DNA of 64,000 nucleotides from CAZKAP01 sp964550895 (GTDB taxonomy: Bacteria > Bacteroidota > Bacteroidia > Flavobacteriales > Flavobacteriaceae), in contig CAZKAP010000002.1 of the NCBI GenBank assembly GCA_964550895.1, positions 55,686 through 119,685 on the forward strand, given 5' to 3'. Shown here piece by piece: positions 1 through 9,678 of this stretch; position 1 is the first letter of the stretch; the number at the start of each line of letters is the position of its first letter. Below the pieces are notes generated by a model that saw nothing but the letters and a program-made list of their open reading frames with translations, had not been told where the DNA came from and did not search any database. A program made the position numbers and the translations under genes.

Positions 1-1949
1 TGGGGGAACTCAGAGAAAGTGCCGTTGCGGTATTGGTCAGGGGAACCCTGACCGATCTCCGGGAAATCCCTCAGAAGCGAGGCAAGCGCCTTGCCGCCCA
101 ACTTCGCAACGGTCCGCATGTACTGGAACTGGTCTGGTTTCGGAATTACCAGTATATGCTGAAAAAGCTAAAGCCGGGACAGGAGTATGTAGCCTTTGGA
201 AAAGTTAGCAGCTTCGGCAGTCAATTGAATATGGCGCATCCCGAGCTGGAGAGCCTGGAGGAATATGAGAGTGGTAAGAAGGGGCCCATGCAACCGGTGT
301 ATCCCAGCACCGAAAAACTTACGAAATCGGGGGTGTCCAATCGCGTTTGGTGTCGGTGGGCATTAAACCTGCTTCCCCAGGTTCTCCCGCATCTGAAGGA
401 AACCCTGCCGTCCTATTTGCTACGGGAATTATCACTACCCGGTAGATCCGAGGCGTACTCGCAGATGCACTTTCCCTCATCCATTCAGCAGGCGCAACAG
501 GCGCGTTACCGGCTCAAATTCGAAGAGTTGTTTTACCTGCAGCTTGAGCTTGTCCTGAAAAACCTGATTCACAAAGCACGTATAAGGGGTATCCCGTTCG
601 AACGGGTCGGAGACCATTTCAATCGTTTCTACAGCGAACACCTGCCCTTTGAACTCACCGGTGCTCAGAAGCGGGTGATCCGTGAAATCCGCAAGGACCT
701 GGGCAGTGGGGTTCAGATGAATCGGCTGTTGCAGGGGGACGTGGGCTCGGGAAAGACCATGGTGGCCCTGCTTTCCATGCTCATGGCCCTGGACAACGAC
801 TGTCAGGCCTGCCTGGTTGCTCCCACTGAGATCCTCGCACAACAGCACCATACCGGACTCAGCGAATACCTTTCCAAAATGGGTGTCGAAGTCCGCTTAC
901 TTACCGGATCCGTGAAAGGCACCGAGCGACGGGAAGTATTCGAAGGGCTCCGGGACGGCAGTATTCCCATAGTCGTTGGCACGCATGCGCTATTCGAAGA
1001 TCAGGTCGTTTTCAAAGACCTGGGGCTGGCCATTATTGATGAACAGCACAGGTTTGGCGTAGCACAGCGTTCCAAACTATGGGGCAAGCGGGACATCCCG
1101 CCTCACATACTGGTCATGACCGCCACACCCATACCCCGTACGCTGGCCATGAGCGTATACGGAGACCTGGACATCTCGGTGATCGACGAATTGCCGCCGG
1201 GTCGTAAGCCCATAAAGACCGAACACCGTTTCGATTCACACCGGCTCAAGGTATTCCGATTCATCAAAGATCAGATCAAAGAGGGCCGGCAAGTATACAT
1301 CGTGTACCCCCTGATCAGTGAATCCAGCAAACTCGATTACAAAGATTTGATGGATGGATACGAAAGCATTACCCGTGAATTTCCGCAACCCGGGTATCAG
1401 GTATCCATAGTGCACGGACAAATGAGTGCCGAATCCAAGGATTACGAGATGCAGCGTTTTGTAGATGGCGAGACTCAGATCATGGTAGCCACTACGGTAA
1501 TCGAAGTCGGGGTAAACGTCCCCAATGCCTCGGTCATGGTGATTGAAAGTGCCGAGCGGTTTGGGCTGTCCCAGCTTCACCAGCTCAGAGGCCGCGTTGG
1601 GCGCGGTGCGAGTCAAAGCTACTGCATCCTGATGACCTCCCATGCACTGAGCGACGATGCCCGCAAACGTCTGGAGACTATGGTACGCACGCAGGATGGC
1701 TTCGAAATTTCGGAGGTCGATCTGAAACTCCGGGGACCAGGTGATATACTGGGAACCCAGCAAAGTGGAGTGCTTGCTCTGAAAGTTGCCGACCTGGTCA
1801 GGGACCAGGCCATCCTGATTCAGGCCAGAGAATGGGTCAAGCGCATACTCGAGGACGACCCCAGGCTGGAAAAAGCTGAAAATGAAAGAATAAGACTCTC
1901 CTATAGCGAGCGAAATCAAGGGCGCTTGCCCTGGAGTTTTATCAGCTGA
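1..1949 (+). CDS. recG: ATP-dependent DNA helicase RecG (5'-truncated by window edge)
   Basis: RecG is a cytoplasmic branch-migration helicase that remodels stalled forks and Holliday junctions. The frame is open from base 3 through the left edge, so the N-terminal part of a roughly 700-residue protein is missing and the TTG at 33 is not a credible start. What remains begins inside the wedge (OB-fold) domain, with QKRGKRL and LVWFRN. The helicase motifs follow in order: Walker A GDVGSGKT, the DExH-like DEQHRFG, TATPIPRT, ATTVIEVGVNVPNA and QLRGRVGRG. The family-typical LRGPGDILGTQQSG lies near the C-terminus. The stop is TGA. An exported peptidase follows 88 bases later on the same strand and is probably unrelated in function. 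Nothing is odd apart from the edge truncation. Confidence 0.96.
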   Translation, partial: GELRESAVAVLVRGTLTDLREIPQKRGKRLAAQLRNGPHVLELVWFRNYQYMLKKLKPGQEYVAFGKVSSFGSQLNMAHPELESLEEYESGKKGPMQPVYPSTEKLTKSGVSNRVWCRWALNLLPQVLPHLKETLPSYLLRELSLPGRSEAYSQMHFPSSIQQAQQARYRLKFEELFYLQLELVLKNLIHKARIRGIPFERVGDHFNRFYSEHLPFELTGAQKRVIREIRKDLGSGVQMNRLLQGDVGSGKTMVALLSMLMALDNDCQACLVAPTEILAQQHHTGLSEYLSKMGVEVRLLTGSVKGTERREVFEGLRDGSIPIVVGTHALFEDQVVFKDLGLAIIDEQHRFGVAQRSKLWGKRDIPPHILVMTATPIPRTLAMSVYGDLDISVIDELPPGRKPIKTEHRFDSHRLKVFRFIKDQIKEGRQVYIVYPLISESSKLDYKDLMDGYESITREFPQPGYQVSIVHGQMSAESKDYEMQRFVDGETQIMVATTVIEVGVNVPNASVMVIESAERFGLSQLHQLRGRVGRGASQSYCILMTSHALSDDARKRLETMVRTQDGFEISEVDLKLRGPGDILGTQQSGVLALKVADLVRDQAILIQAREWVKRILEDDPRLEKAENERIRLSYSERNQGRLPWSFIS

Positions 1950-2037
1950 GAAAGGCCCAATTCATTAAGAAAATAGCCCGTTAACCCGTAACTTTATAGG
2001 TCTAATAAATTCATTTACTCACCATTACCCTAACTCA

Positions 2038-4116
2038 ATGAAATACCTTAGAAATTTCTTGCTTTTCGGTGCCTTATTGGCATTCAGCCTCACCTTCTCC
2101 CAGGGTGAAACTCCGAATCCCTTCGATTTCGGAAAGATGTGGACTTTCGAGAACCCACCCAAAGAGTGGTTTAAGGAAGCCTACCAATTTGAACCTTCTG
2201 ACGAATGGTACGACAGCGTGCGCAAGTCGTCGCTGCGATTCGCCAGCTGGTGTTCGGCCTCATTTGTCTCGCCGGATGGTCTGATTATGACCAATCATCA
2301 CTGTGCCCGTATCGCCATTACGGATTCCCAGATGGAAGGTGAAAACTTCGACGCCAACGGATTTTATGCACCCACCATGGCCGATGAACGCAAGACGGAA
2401 GGACTGTTTGTCGAGCAGATGGTTCAGATTGCGGATATCACAGAAGAAGTTATGGCTCTGGTCTCCAACCCGGCCAATGAAATGGATCAATCGCAGCAGA
2501 TCGAGGTCGCGCTGAAAAAGGTACAGGAGGCCTACAGCCAGAAGGCGGGCTGGGAAGGGCTCCGCTTGCAAACCGTATCCTTTTACAGCGGCGTTCGTTT
2601 TTCCATCTATGGCTACAAGAGGTACGACGATATCCGTCTTGTTTTTTATCCCGAGCTGGATTTAGGACTCTATGGGGGCGACCCGGACAACTTCACCTAT
2701 CCCCGATACAATTTGGACGTGAGCTTTTACAGGGCCTATGACGAAAATGGTCAACCCCTGGATACCTCCGACAATTACCTGGTTTTCAATCCGGATGGAG
2801 TTAGTGAAGGGGAACCCACTTTTGTGGTAGGTAATCCCGGACGCACGGAGCGCTACCGCACGGTGGCCCAACTGGAATACGACAGGGACTACCGCTACCC
2901 CATGTCATTGAGATACCTCCACAACCGGCACGATTTGCTTATGGAGGAGTACGCAGAGTTGTCCAAGGATCCATCGAAGGACCTGGAAGCACAGAAGAAG
3001 AATCAGGAAGCCTTCAGGCTCTCCAATTCCATTAAGTCGACAGAGGGCATCCTGCGTGGACTGAAGGATGCCGAACTCTTCGGCAGAAAGGTCGAAATGG
3101 AGAACTACATACGTTCCAAAAATCCGGGTCTGGACCACTGGGATAAGATGAAAGCCGAGTACGACCTGCTGATCCCCCATACCTGGGCCATTAACCACCT
3201 GAATCCATCACCACTGCGTGGCGAAGTGCTCACGGCTATGCATGGCCTTTACTCTTTTGAGAATTCCATAGAGGAAGAGATTTCTGAGGAAGACCTCGAA
3301 AAGGGTCGTCAGGACATACTCGAACTGCTTACTGGGATGGATACGCCCCGACAGCGAAAACTCTTCCGACTGCTGATGGGCGAGCTCCAGGCCGATGTAT
3401 ATCCCGGTAACGACGCCGTGGAACGCGTACTCCAGGGAAGGTCTGCCGATCAATTCGTCGATGAACTCTTCGAAAGTACCGTATTTACAGACCAGAAAAA
3501 GGCTGCCAGGTTATTGGAAAAGCCAAAGAAGCTCGCCAAATCCGATGACATCCTGCTCCATGCCGCACGCATTTTAATACCCCAGTTCTACGATGCTGCC
3601 CTAGCGTATTCGGCTTCATCACCCAAACGGGAACAACTGGGCACCCTCATCGCGCAGGTTACCTTCGATGTGTTCGGTTCGAGCCTGCCACCGGATGCAA
3701 CCTTTACGCTTCGACTGGCCGACGGGGTGGTCAAAGGCTTCGATTACAATGGTACCCAAGCTCCCTACAAGACCACCTATTTCGGACTTTATGACCGCCA
3801 TTACTCCAACGACGGAGCATTTCCGTGGTCCTTACCCGAGCGTTGGAAGAACCCCCCCGCCGAGTTACTCAAGGCTCCGATCAACTTCGTGACCACAAAC
3901 GACATCATCGGTGGAAACTCAGGCAGCCCCATGATCAATAAGGATCGGGAAGCCATAGGACTCATATTTGATTCGAATATACAATCGCTGCCCTCCCGCT
4001 TTATCTTCGACGAAAAGGACGGACGTACCGTGTCGGTGCATGCAGGAGGCATATATGCCGCGCTGAAATACATCTATAAGGCAGACCGCATTATCGAGGA
4101 ACTGGAAGGCGAATAG
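2038..4116 (+). CDS. S46 family dipeptidyl-peptidase (DPP7/DPP11-like), exported
   Basis: A serine exopeptidase of family S46 that removes dipeptides from the N-terminus of peptides in the periplasm. This family supports growth on protein in Bacteroidetes. The 692 residues match the usual length (about 700). Residues 1-22 form a signal peptide ending LTFSQ. The trypsin-like catalytic residues are visible: His88 in TNHHC, a candidate Asp in the DNFTYPRYNLD stretch, and Ser in GGNSGSP near the C-terminus. DPP7 and DPP11 differ at a residue just after the catalytic Ser; I cannot align it by eye well enough to choose, so the specificity is left open. A -7-like TAACTTTA lies about 40 bases upstream, and a strong terminator follows the stop, so the gene is probably transcribed alone. 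Confidence 0.93.
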   Translation: MKYLRNFLLFGALLAFSLTFSQGETPNPFDFGKMWTFENPPKEWFKEAYQFEPSDEWYDSVRKSSLRFASWCSASFVSPDGLIMTNHHCARIAITDSQMEGENFDANGFYAPTMADERKTEGLFVEQMVQIADITEEVMALVSNPANEMDQSQQIEVALKKVQEAYSQKAGWEGLRLQTVSFYSGVRFSIYGYKRYDDIRLVFYPELDLGLYGGDPDNFTYPRYNLDVSFYRAYDENGQPLDTSDNYLVFNPDGVSEGEPTFVVGNPGRTERYRTVAQLEYDRDYRYPMSLRYLHNRHDLLMEEYAELSKDPSKDLEAQKKNQEAFRLSNSIKSTEGILRGLKDAELFGRKVEMENYIRSKNPGLDHWDKMKAEYDLLIPHTWAINHLNPSPLRGEVLTAMHGLYSFENSIEEEISEEDLEKGRQDILELLTGMDTPRQRKLFRLLMGELQADVYPGNDAVERVLQGRSADQFVDELFESTVFTDQKKAARLLEKPKKLAKSDDILLHAARILIPQFYDAALAYSASSPKREQLGTLIAQVTFDVFGSSLPPDATFTLRLADGVVKGFDYNGTQAPYKTTYFGLYDRHYSNDGAFPWSLPERWKNPPAELLKAPINFVTTNDIIGGNSGSPMINKDREAIGLIFDSNIQSLPSRFIFDEKDGRTVSVHAGGIYAALKYIYKADRIIEELEGE

Positions 4117-4138
4117 CCTCCGAACGAGATACGATTAA

Positions 4139-4169
4139 CCCCGGTACCTGCGCAAGTCCGGGGTTTTTT
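4139..4169 (+). terminator. Rho-independent terminator after the S46 peptidase gene
   Basis: Six-base arms CCCCGG and CCGGGG enclose a 13-base loop and are followed directly by six T. It lies 22 bases after the peptidase stop and separates that gene from the convergent aldehyde dehydrogenase gene. Confidence 0.85.
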
Positions 4170-4190
4170 GTTTTAAGCGGTTGTGATGAA

Positions 4191-5783
4191 TCAGAGGATA
4201 TAATCTGTACTGATAAAATTGCTTTCCTTGGCTGCCAGCAATTGCTCTACGGTACGATTGTTCAATTCGTTGTCCTTAAATGCGACAAACGTGCGGATGG
4301 AAAAGGAACGCAGCGCATCGTGCACGCTTAGGGTCGACTGGGCGGAGTCCTTTCTGCCGGTAAACGGATATACATCCGGGCCTCTCTGGCAACTGCTGTT
4401 CAGGTTTACCCGACAAACCAGATTCGCCAGGGTGTCGATAAGGGGCGAGAGTTTATGAACGTCCTGTCCGAACAGACTCACCTGCTGCCCGTAATTGGAG
4501 TCCGCCATGTCGTTCAGGGGCTCGCTGATCTCGCTGAATCCGATTACGGGTATAATGGGTCCGAATTGTTCTTCCTGGTAGACCCTCATTTCCCGGGTTA
4601 CAGGATGAATAACGGCGGGCCAGATGTAATTCTCGGTACGCTGACCTCCTCTGGCGTTCACCACCTGACCGCCCCTGTCGAGGGCATCATCGATCAGTTC
4701 CTGTATGTAATCCGGCTTACCCGGTTCGGGCAACGGGGTGAGCATTACCCCGTCGTCCCATGGATTTCCATATTTAAGGGAATCCACTGCGTGGGAGTAA
4801 AGCTCCAGAAACTTCTCCCTGATGGATTCGTGGACGTAGATAACCTTGAGGGCCGTACAGCGCTGACCGTTAAAGGAAAGCGTTCCGGATATACACTCCT
4901 TCACCGTCAGATCCAGATCCGCGTCTGGAAGTATAATAGCCGGGTTCTTGGCCTCCAAACCGAGGACAAGCCGCAGTCGATTGCTCTTGGGATGCTGGTC
5001 CTGAAGTGCATTGGCCGAGACGCTGTTTCCAATCAGGGCAAGTACATCCACTTTCCCTGTTTTCATGATGGGAGCGGCTACCGTCCTGCCCCTGCCAAAG
5101 AGTACGTTTACCACGCCACAAGGGAAGCTGGTCTGAAAGGCCTCCAGCAAAGGAGTGATTAGTAATACCCCGTGTTTGGCCGGTTTAAATATGGCCGTAT
5201 TCCCCATGATTATAGCGGGAATCAGCAAGGCGAAAGTTTCGTTCAGCGGATAGTTATAAGGGCCCAGGCACAGGACCACCCCAAGCGGACCCCTCCTGAC
5301 ATGGGCGTAAACTCCTTCGTGCTTCTGGAAATTCGAAGACTTTCGATCCAATTCCTTATACTCCTCTATGGTATCGTAGATGTACTTTACCGTACGATCG
5401 AATTCCTTGCGCGAGTCGGGCAGGGACTTTCCAATTTCCCACATCAGCAATTGGACAACCCGCTCCCTCTGGGCCTCCATCTTCTTGACGAAGGCTTCCA
5501 TACAGGCGATGCGGTCCTTGACCTTCATGGTGGGCCAGACCCCCTGCCCCTGATCATAGGCCTTCAGGGCAGCATCCAGGGCCTCCAGGGCTTCTTCTTC
5601 CCCCAAAACCGGAGTAGTGCCCAAAAAGGTCGGTTTGTAGTCTTCTGTGGAGGAAATGGTCGAATATACTTCGGCCTCTTTCCCTTCCCATTTACGCAAT
5701 TCCCCATCTACCAAATATTCTTTCTGGTAAATGGGTTCGTCAACGGCGAATTCCGCAGGAATGTTTACGCGTGTATTGTTCAT
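4191..5783 (-). CDS. gapN: NADP-dependent glyceraldehyde-3-phosphate dehydrogenase (GapN-type aldehyde dehydrogenase)
   Basis: A soluble aldehyde dehydrogenase superfamily enzyme, most likely the non-phosphorylating GapN type. That enzyme oxidises glyceraldehyde-3-phosphate to 3-phosphoglycerate and makes NADPH. The 530 residues are typical. The Rossmann and catalytic regions include GPYNYPLNE, the GLEAKNPAIILPDADLDL segment, which contains the general-base Glu, and the nucleophile Cys in FNGQRCTALKV. The reading KNPAIIL and the NGQRCTA context favour GapN over generic aldehyde dehydrogenases, but substrate specificity is inferred from family resemblance only. It lies 125 bases downstream of ilvC on the same strand. 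A 7-bp inverted repeat sits in that gap, so it probably has its own promoter. No frameshift or missing motif was seen. Confidence 0.82.
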   Translation of the reverse strand: MNNTRVNIPAEFAVDEPIYQKEYLVDGELRKWEGKEAEVYSTISSTEDYKPTFLGTTPVLGEEEALEALDAALKAYDQGQGVWPTMKVKDRIACMEAFVKKMEAQRERVVQLLMWEIGKSLPDSRKEFDRTVKYIYDTIEEYKELDRKSSNFQKHEGVYAHVRRGPLGVVLCLGPYNYPLNETFALLIPAIIMGNTAIFKPAKHGVLLITPLLEAFQTSFPCGVVNVLFGRGRTVAAPIMKTGKVDVLALIGNSVSANALQDQHPKSNRLRLVLGLEAKNPAIILPDADLDLTVKECISGTLSFNGQRCTALKVIYVHESIREKFLELYSHAVDSLKYGNPWDDGVMLTPLPEPGKPDYIQELIDDALDRGGQVVNARGGQRTENYIWPAVIHPVTREMRVYQEEQFGPIIPVIGFSEISEPLNDMADSNYGQQVSLFGQDVHKLSPLIDTLANLVCRVNLNSSCQRGPDVYPFTGRKDSAQSTLSVHDALRSFSIRTFVAFKDNELNNRTVEQLLAAKESNFISTDYIL

Positions 5784-5859
5784 AGCAATCTTTTTTCTGT
5801 TCCTATATAGGAAAGCTTATTTTCTGGTGAAGGTACAAACTGCGTGCTGAAACCCCTGC

Positions 5860-5874
5860 AATAGCCGGGCTATT
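5860..5874. promoter_or_regulatory. Perfect inverted repeat in the gapN upstream region
   Basis: AATAGCC and GGCTATT flank one central G, giving a perfect 7-bp dyad between ilvC and gapN. No T-run follows on either strand, so an operator or an mRNA hairpin is more likely than a terminator. Nothing links it to a specific regulator. Confidence 0.3.
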
Positions 5875-5908
5875 CAACAAACCCTTTAAACACAACGACT
5901 ATGGAATT

Positions 5909-7381
5909 TTAGAGGGGTTTCATGGCCGTCATCGAGGCGCGCAGCCGTGCGCCCACAACCTCTACATCGTGGCTCCGTATGGCCCGGTTTACTTCCACTA
6001 AGCGGATATTATCCACCCCGGTATCCTCGCCTTCGGCATACACTTGACCTATTACTTCTTTATCGATCTTCTTCATGAAGCCTTCCAGCAGGGGCTTACA
6101 GGCGTGATCGAACAGGTAGCAGCCGTATTCGGCGGTATCTGAAATGACCCAGTTCATCTCAAATAGCTTTTTTCGGGCTATAGTATTGGCGATGAGCGGA
6201 GTTTCATGAAGGGATTCGTAGTAGGCCGATTCTCCTATAATTCCCGAGGCGGTCATGGTTTCATAGGCCAGTTCCACGCCCGATTTGACAAAGGCCACCA
6301 TAAGCACACCCCTATCGTAGTATTCCTGCTCGCGAATTGGCTGAGGACCGGCCGGGGTCTTCTCGAAGGCCGTTTCAGCGGTCTCGGCCCTCCACTGCAA
6401 CAGATCCTTATCGCCTGCCGCCCAGTCCTCCATCATGGTAGCGGAGAATTTACCGCTCATGATATCGTCCATGTGCTTCTCGAACAAGGGCCGCATAATG
6501 CCCTTGAGTTCTTCGGCCAGCTCGAAGGCCTTTATCTTTGCGGGATTTGAGAGCCGATCCATCATGTTGGTGATGCCACCGTGTTTGAGCCCTTCGGTTA
6601 TGGTTTCCCAGCCGTACTGAACCAGTCGGGAAGCAAAGCCCGGATCGATCCCTTCTTCCAGCATCTTGTTGAATGATAAAATGGAACCGGTCTGCAGCAA
6701 TCCGCAGAGAATGGTCTGTTCTCCCATCAGGTCCGACTTGACTTCGGCTACGAAAGAAGACTCCAGTACACCGGCCTTATGTCCTCCGGTGGCAACGGCA
6801 TAGGCCTTTGCCTGCTCCAGCCCTTTCCCCTCCGGATCGTTTTCCGGATGCACGGCGATCAGGGTCGGGACACCGAATCCCCGCCTGTACTCTTCCCGGA
6901 CCTCGGAACCGGGGCTCTTTGGGGCCACCATGATCACCGTAAGGTCCTCACGAATTTTCATCCCCTCTTCCACGATGTTGAATCCGTGGGAATACGAAAG
7001 TGTAGCCCCTTCTTTCATCAGGGGCATTACCGCACTTACCACTGCGGTATGCTGCTTGTCCGGCGTCAGGTTTACCACCAGATCCGCTGTGGGTATCAGC
7101 TCCTCATAGGGGCCTACCGGAAAGTTGTTCTCCGTGGCATTGAGGAATGATGTCCTTTTCTCCTGGATGGCAGCGGGTCGCAGGGCATAGGATATATCCA
7201 ATCCCGAATCCCTCATATTCAGGCCCTGGTTCAGGCCCTGTGCACCGCAACCCACTATCACTATCTTCTTTCCTTTTAGCGCACTGACCCCGGCTTCAAA
7301 TTCGCTGGGTTCCATGAAACGGCACTTGCCCAACTGGGCGAGTTGTCCCCTGAGCGGCAGGGAATTGAAATAATTCGACAT
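5909..7381 (-). CDS. ilvC: Ketol-acid reductoisomerase (NADP+), class II
   Basis: Second step of valine and isoleucine synthesis. It isomerises and reduces acetolactate or acetohydroxybutyrate to the dihydroxy acids using NADPH and Mg2+. The length of 490 residues is that of the long class II enzyme with a duplicated C-terminal knotted domain, not the ~330-residue class I form. The N-terminal Rossmann segment reads GCGAQGLNQGLNMRDSG, and the metal and substrate domain follows with APKSPGSEVREEYRRG. It is the last gene of the ilvD-ilvB-ilvN-ilvC operon. Its ATG begins one base after the ilvN stop, which suggests translational coupling. Confidence 0.97.
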   Translation of the reverse strand: MSNYFNSLPLRGQLAQLGKCRFMEPSEFEAGVSALKGKKIVIVGCGAQGLNQGLNMRDSGLDISYALRPAAIQEKRTSFLNATENNFPVGPYEELIPTADLVVNLTPDKQHTAVVSAVMPLMKEGATLSYSHGFNIVEEGMKIREDLTVIMVAPKSPGSEVREEYRRGFGVPTLIAVHPENDPEGKGLEQAKAYAVATGGHKAGVLESSFVAEVKSDLMGEQTILCGLLQTGSILSFNKMLEEGIDPGFASRLVQYGWETITEGLKHGGITNMMDRLSNPAKIKAFELAEELKGIMRPLFEKHMDDIMSGKFSATMMEDWAAGDKDLLQWRAETAETAFEKTPAGPQPIREQEYYDRGVLMVAFVKSGVELAYETMTASGIIGESAYYESLHETPLIANTIARKKLFEMNWVISDTAEYGCYLFDHACKPLLEGFMKKIDKEVIGQVYAEGEDTGVDNIRLVEVNRAIRSHDVEVVGARLRASMTAMKPL

Positions 7382-7382
7382 G

Positions 7383-7925
7383 TTATTGATTATCGGTTTC
7401 GTTGAGTTGAAATTCCTTGAGTATATCGGTGATGGGCATGCTCTCCCGGGTCACCGCGATGCGGCCTGTTCGCACGAATTGCAGGATGCCATAGGGCTCC
7501 AGACGATCGTGCATCTCGTCGATTTCATGCCTGCGACCGGTTTTCGCCATCACAAAGAAATCGCGGTTTACCGTAACTATGGTCGCATGGCTCTCCTTGA
7601 TCTCGTTTTGTATCTGCGGCTCATCGAACAGCAGGTGGGACGCGATCTTAAAAAGCGCCGACTCCTGATAGATGATTTCGCTGTCCCAATGATAATACGC
7701 CTTGATTACCTCGATCTGTTTTTCCACCTGAAATACGATCCTTCGCGTCCATTCTTCCGTGGTAAAAACCACGATAGTAAACTTGGATACGTGGGGAATC
7801 TCCGACTTGGATACGTTCAGGCTCTCGATGTTGATATGCCTCTTGAGGAATATCCCGGATATGCGATTGAGCAGCCCCACGTTGTTCTCTGAATATACGG
7901 ATATGGTAAACCACTGTTTTTCCAT
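7383..7925 (-). CDS. ilvN: Acetolactate synthase small (regulatory) subunit
   Basis: Regulatory subunit of acetohydroxyacid synthase. It binds branched-chain amino acids through an N-terminal ACT domain and activates the catalytic subunit. The 180 residues show the ACT signature early (FTISVYSENNVGLLNRIS, then INIESLNVSKSEI), followed by the C-terminal small-subunit domain with REIDEM-like segments (RRHEIDEMHDRLEPYG). It lies six bases after ilvB and one base before ilvC, so the four ilv genes are clearly one transcription unit. The ATG start at 7925 matches the family, with MEKQWFTISVYSENN beginning directly at the ACT domain. Confidence 0.95.
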   Translation of the reverse strand: MEKQWFTISVYSENNVGLLNRISGIFLKRHINIESLNVSKSEIPHVSKFTIVVFTTEEWTRRIVFQVEKQIEVIKAYYHWDSEIIYQESALFKIASHLLFDEPQIQNEIKESHATIVTVNRDFFVMAKTGRRHEIDEMHDRLEPYGILQFVRTGRIAVTRESMPITDILKEFQLNETDNQ

Positions 7926-7931
7926 GGCCCT

Positions 7932-9668
7932 TTATTTTAAGCGAATCTCGGATACCGAGGCCCCCGAAGGAATCATCGGAAATACGTTGTCCTCGCGTTC
8001 GACTCGTACCTCGAGGAATGCCGGCCCTTCGCTGTCGATGAGTTCCTGAACGGCACCCGCCAGTTCCGGACGGGAGTCTACGCGCCGGGCTGGAATAAAA
8101 TATCCTTCGGCTATGCGCACAAAATCAGGATTGATCATTACCGTCGAGGCATACCGGCTCTCGAAGAACAGCTCCTGCCACTGGCGAACCATGCCCAGAT
8201 GGTCGTTGTTCAGCAAGACGATCTTTACCGGTAGCTTGTGCTGATGTATAATGCCAAGCTCCTGCAGGGTCATCTGAAAGCCCCCATCTCCGACTACAGC
8301 GACAACCTCCCTGTCCGGAGCCCCCATCTTGGCTCCTATGGCTGCAGGAAGGGCAAATCCCATGGTTCCCAGTCCTCCTGAAGTAATGTTGCTCTTAGTC
8401 CGACTGAAACGGGCGTAGCGGCAGGCGATCATCTGGTGCTGACCCACATCGGTAACGATCACGGCATCGCTGCCGCTTGCCTTGTTGATTTCGTCGATCA
8501 CCTCCCCCATGGTAAGACCATCCTTAGTGGGGTTGAGGTCTGCCCCGATTACCTGTTCGTATTCTATGGCCAACTTCTGGTCGAACAACTCACGCCATTT
8601 GGGGTAGCGCTTCTCTTCAATCATAGGCAATATCCTCTGCAGGGACTCCCGGGCATCACCCAACACCCCTACATCCACGGTCACATTCTTGTCGATCTCT
8701 GCCGGGTCGATTTCGAAATGAATGATCTGGGCCTGACGGGCGTAGCTCTCCAGATTTCCTGTCACGCGGTCATCGAAGCGCATGCCAATGGCAATCAGGA
8801 CATCGCACTCGTTGGTGAGTACATTAGGGCCGTAGTTTCCATGCATGCCAACCATGCCCACATTCAGGGGATGATCGGTAGGCATGGCGGAGAGTCCCAG
8901 TATCGTCCAGGCAGCCGGTATTCCGGATTTCTCCACGAATTGAATCAGTTCTTTTTCGGCATTACCCAGTATAACCCCCTGACCGTAAACAATCAGAGGT
9001 TTGTGTGCCTTATTGATCAATGTCGCCGCAGCCTCCAGGGATTCCTCACTCGCCCTGGGTACGGGCTTGTAACTGCGGACTCCCCGGCAGGGTTTGTAAC
9101 TGAATTCGAATTTTTCGAATTGGGCATTCTTGGTAATATCCACCAGTACTGGACCCGGGCGTCCGCAACGGGCAATGAAAAAGGCCTTGGCCAGAATCTC
9201 AGGGATTTCCGATGCCCTGGTGATCTGATAATTCCATTTGGTTACGGGAGTGGAAATCCCGACGATATCCGTTTCCTGAAAGGCATCGGATCCCAACAAA
9301 TGCCTGGGCACTTGTCCGGTAATGCAGACGATGGGGGTGGAATCGATCTGAGCATCGGCCAGTCCGGTTACGAGGTTGGTCGCCCCCGGGCCCGAGGTTG
9401 CCAGGGCCACTCCTACCCTTCCACTGGATCGGGCATAGCCCTGGGCGGCATGCGTAGCACCCTGCTCGTGCCGTGCAAGGATATGGGTCAGCCGGTCCTG
9501 AAACTTATACAATTCGTCGTAAACCGGCATAATGGCCCCTCCCGGGTATCCGTATATCAGGTCCACGCCCTCTTCGAGCAGACAACGGATCAATGCCTCT
9601 GCCCCGGTGATAACCGGTCCTGCCTTCTCCCTGCTCAGCAGCGTTTCCTTGCGATTCTTCGTTTCCAT
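7932..9668 (-). CDS. ilvB: Acetolactate synthase, large catalytic subunit
   Basis: Thiamin-diphosphate and FAD-dependent enzyme that condenses two pyruvates to acetolactate, or pyruvate and 2-ketobutyrate to acetohydroxybutyrate. The 578 residues are typical. The N-terminal PYR domain shows GYPGGAIMPVYDEL with the catalytic Glu in LARHEQGATHAAQGYAR. The C-terminal PP domain shows the ThDP-Mg motif as GDGGFQMTLQELG...LLNNDHLGMVRQWQ. It lies between ilvD (10 bases upstream) and ilvN (6 bases downstream). The first ~20 residues are a polar extension common in this family. No anomaly was seen. Confidence 0.97.
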   Translation of the reverse strand: METKNRKETLLSREKAGPVITGAEALIRCLLEEGVDLIYGYPGGAIMPVYDELYKFQDRLTHILARHEQGATHAAQGYARSSGRVGVALATSGPGATNLVTGLADAQIDSTPIVCITGQVPRHLLGSDAFQETDIVGISTPVTKWNYQITRASEIPEILAKAFFIARCGRPGPVLVDITKNAQFEKFEFSYKPCRGVRSYKPVPRASEESLEAAATLINKAHKPLIVYGQGVILGNAEKELIQFVEKSGIPAAWTILGLSAMPTDHPLNVGMVGMHGNYGPNVLTNECDVLIAIGMRFDDRVTGNLESYARQAQIIHFEIDPAEIDKNVTVDVGVLGDARESLQRILPMIEEKRYPKWRELFDQKLAIEYEQVIGADLNPTKDGLTMGEVIDEINKASGSDAVIVTDVGQHQMIACRYARFSRTKSNITSGGLGTMGFALPAAIGAKMGAPDREVVAVVGDGGFQMTLQELGIIHQHKLPVKIVLLNNDHLGMVRQWQELFFESRYASTVMINPDFVRIAEGYFIPARRVDSRPELAGAVQELIDSEGPAFLEVRVEREDNVFPMIPSGASVSEIRLK

Positions 9669-9678
9669 AGCGTTGATT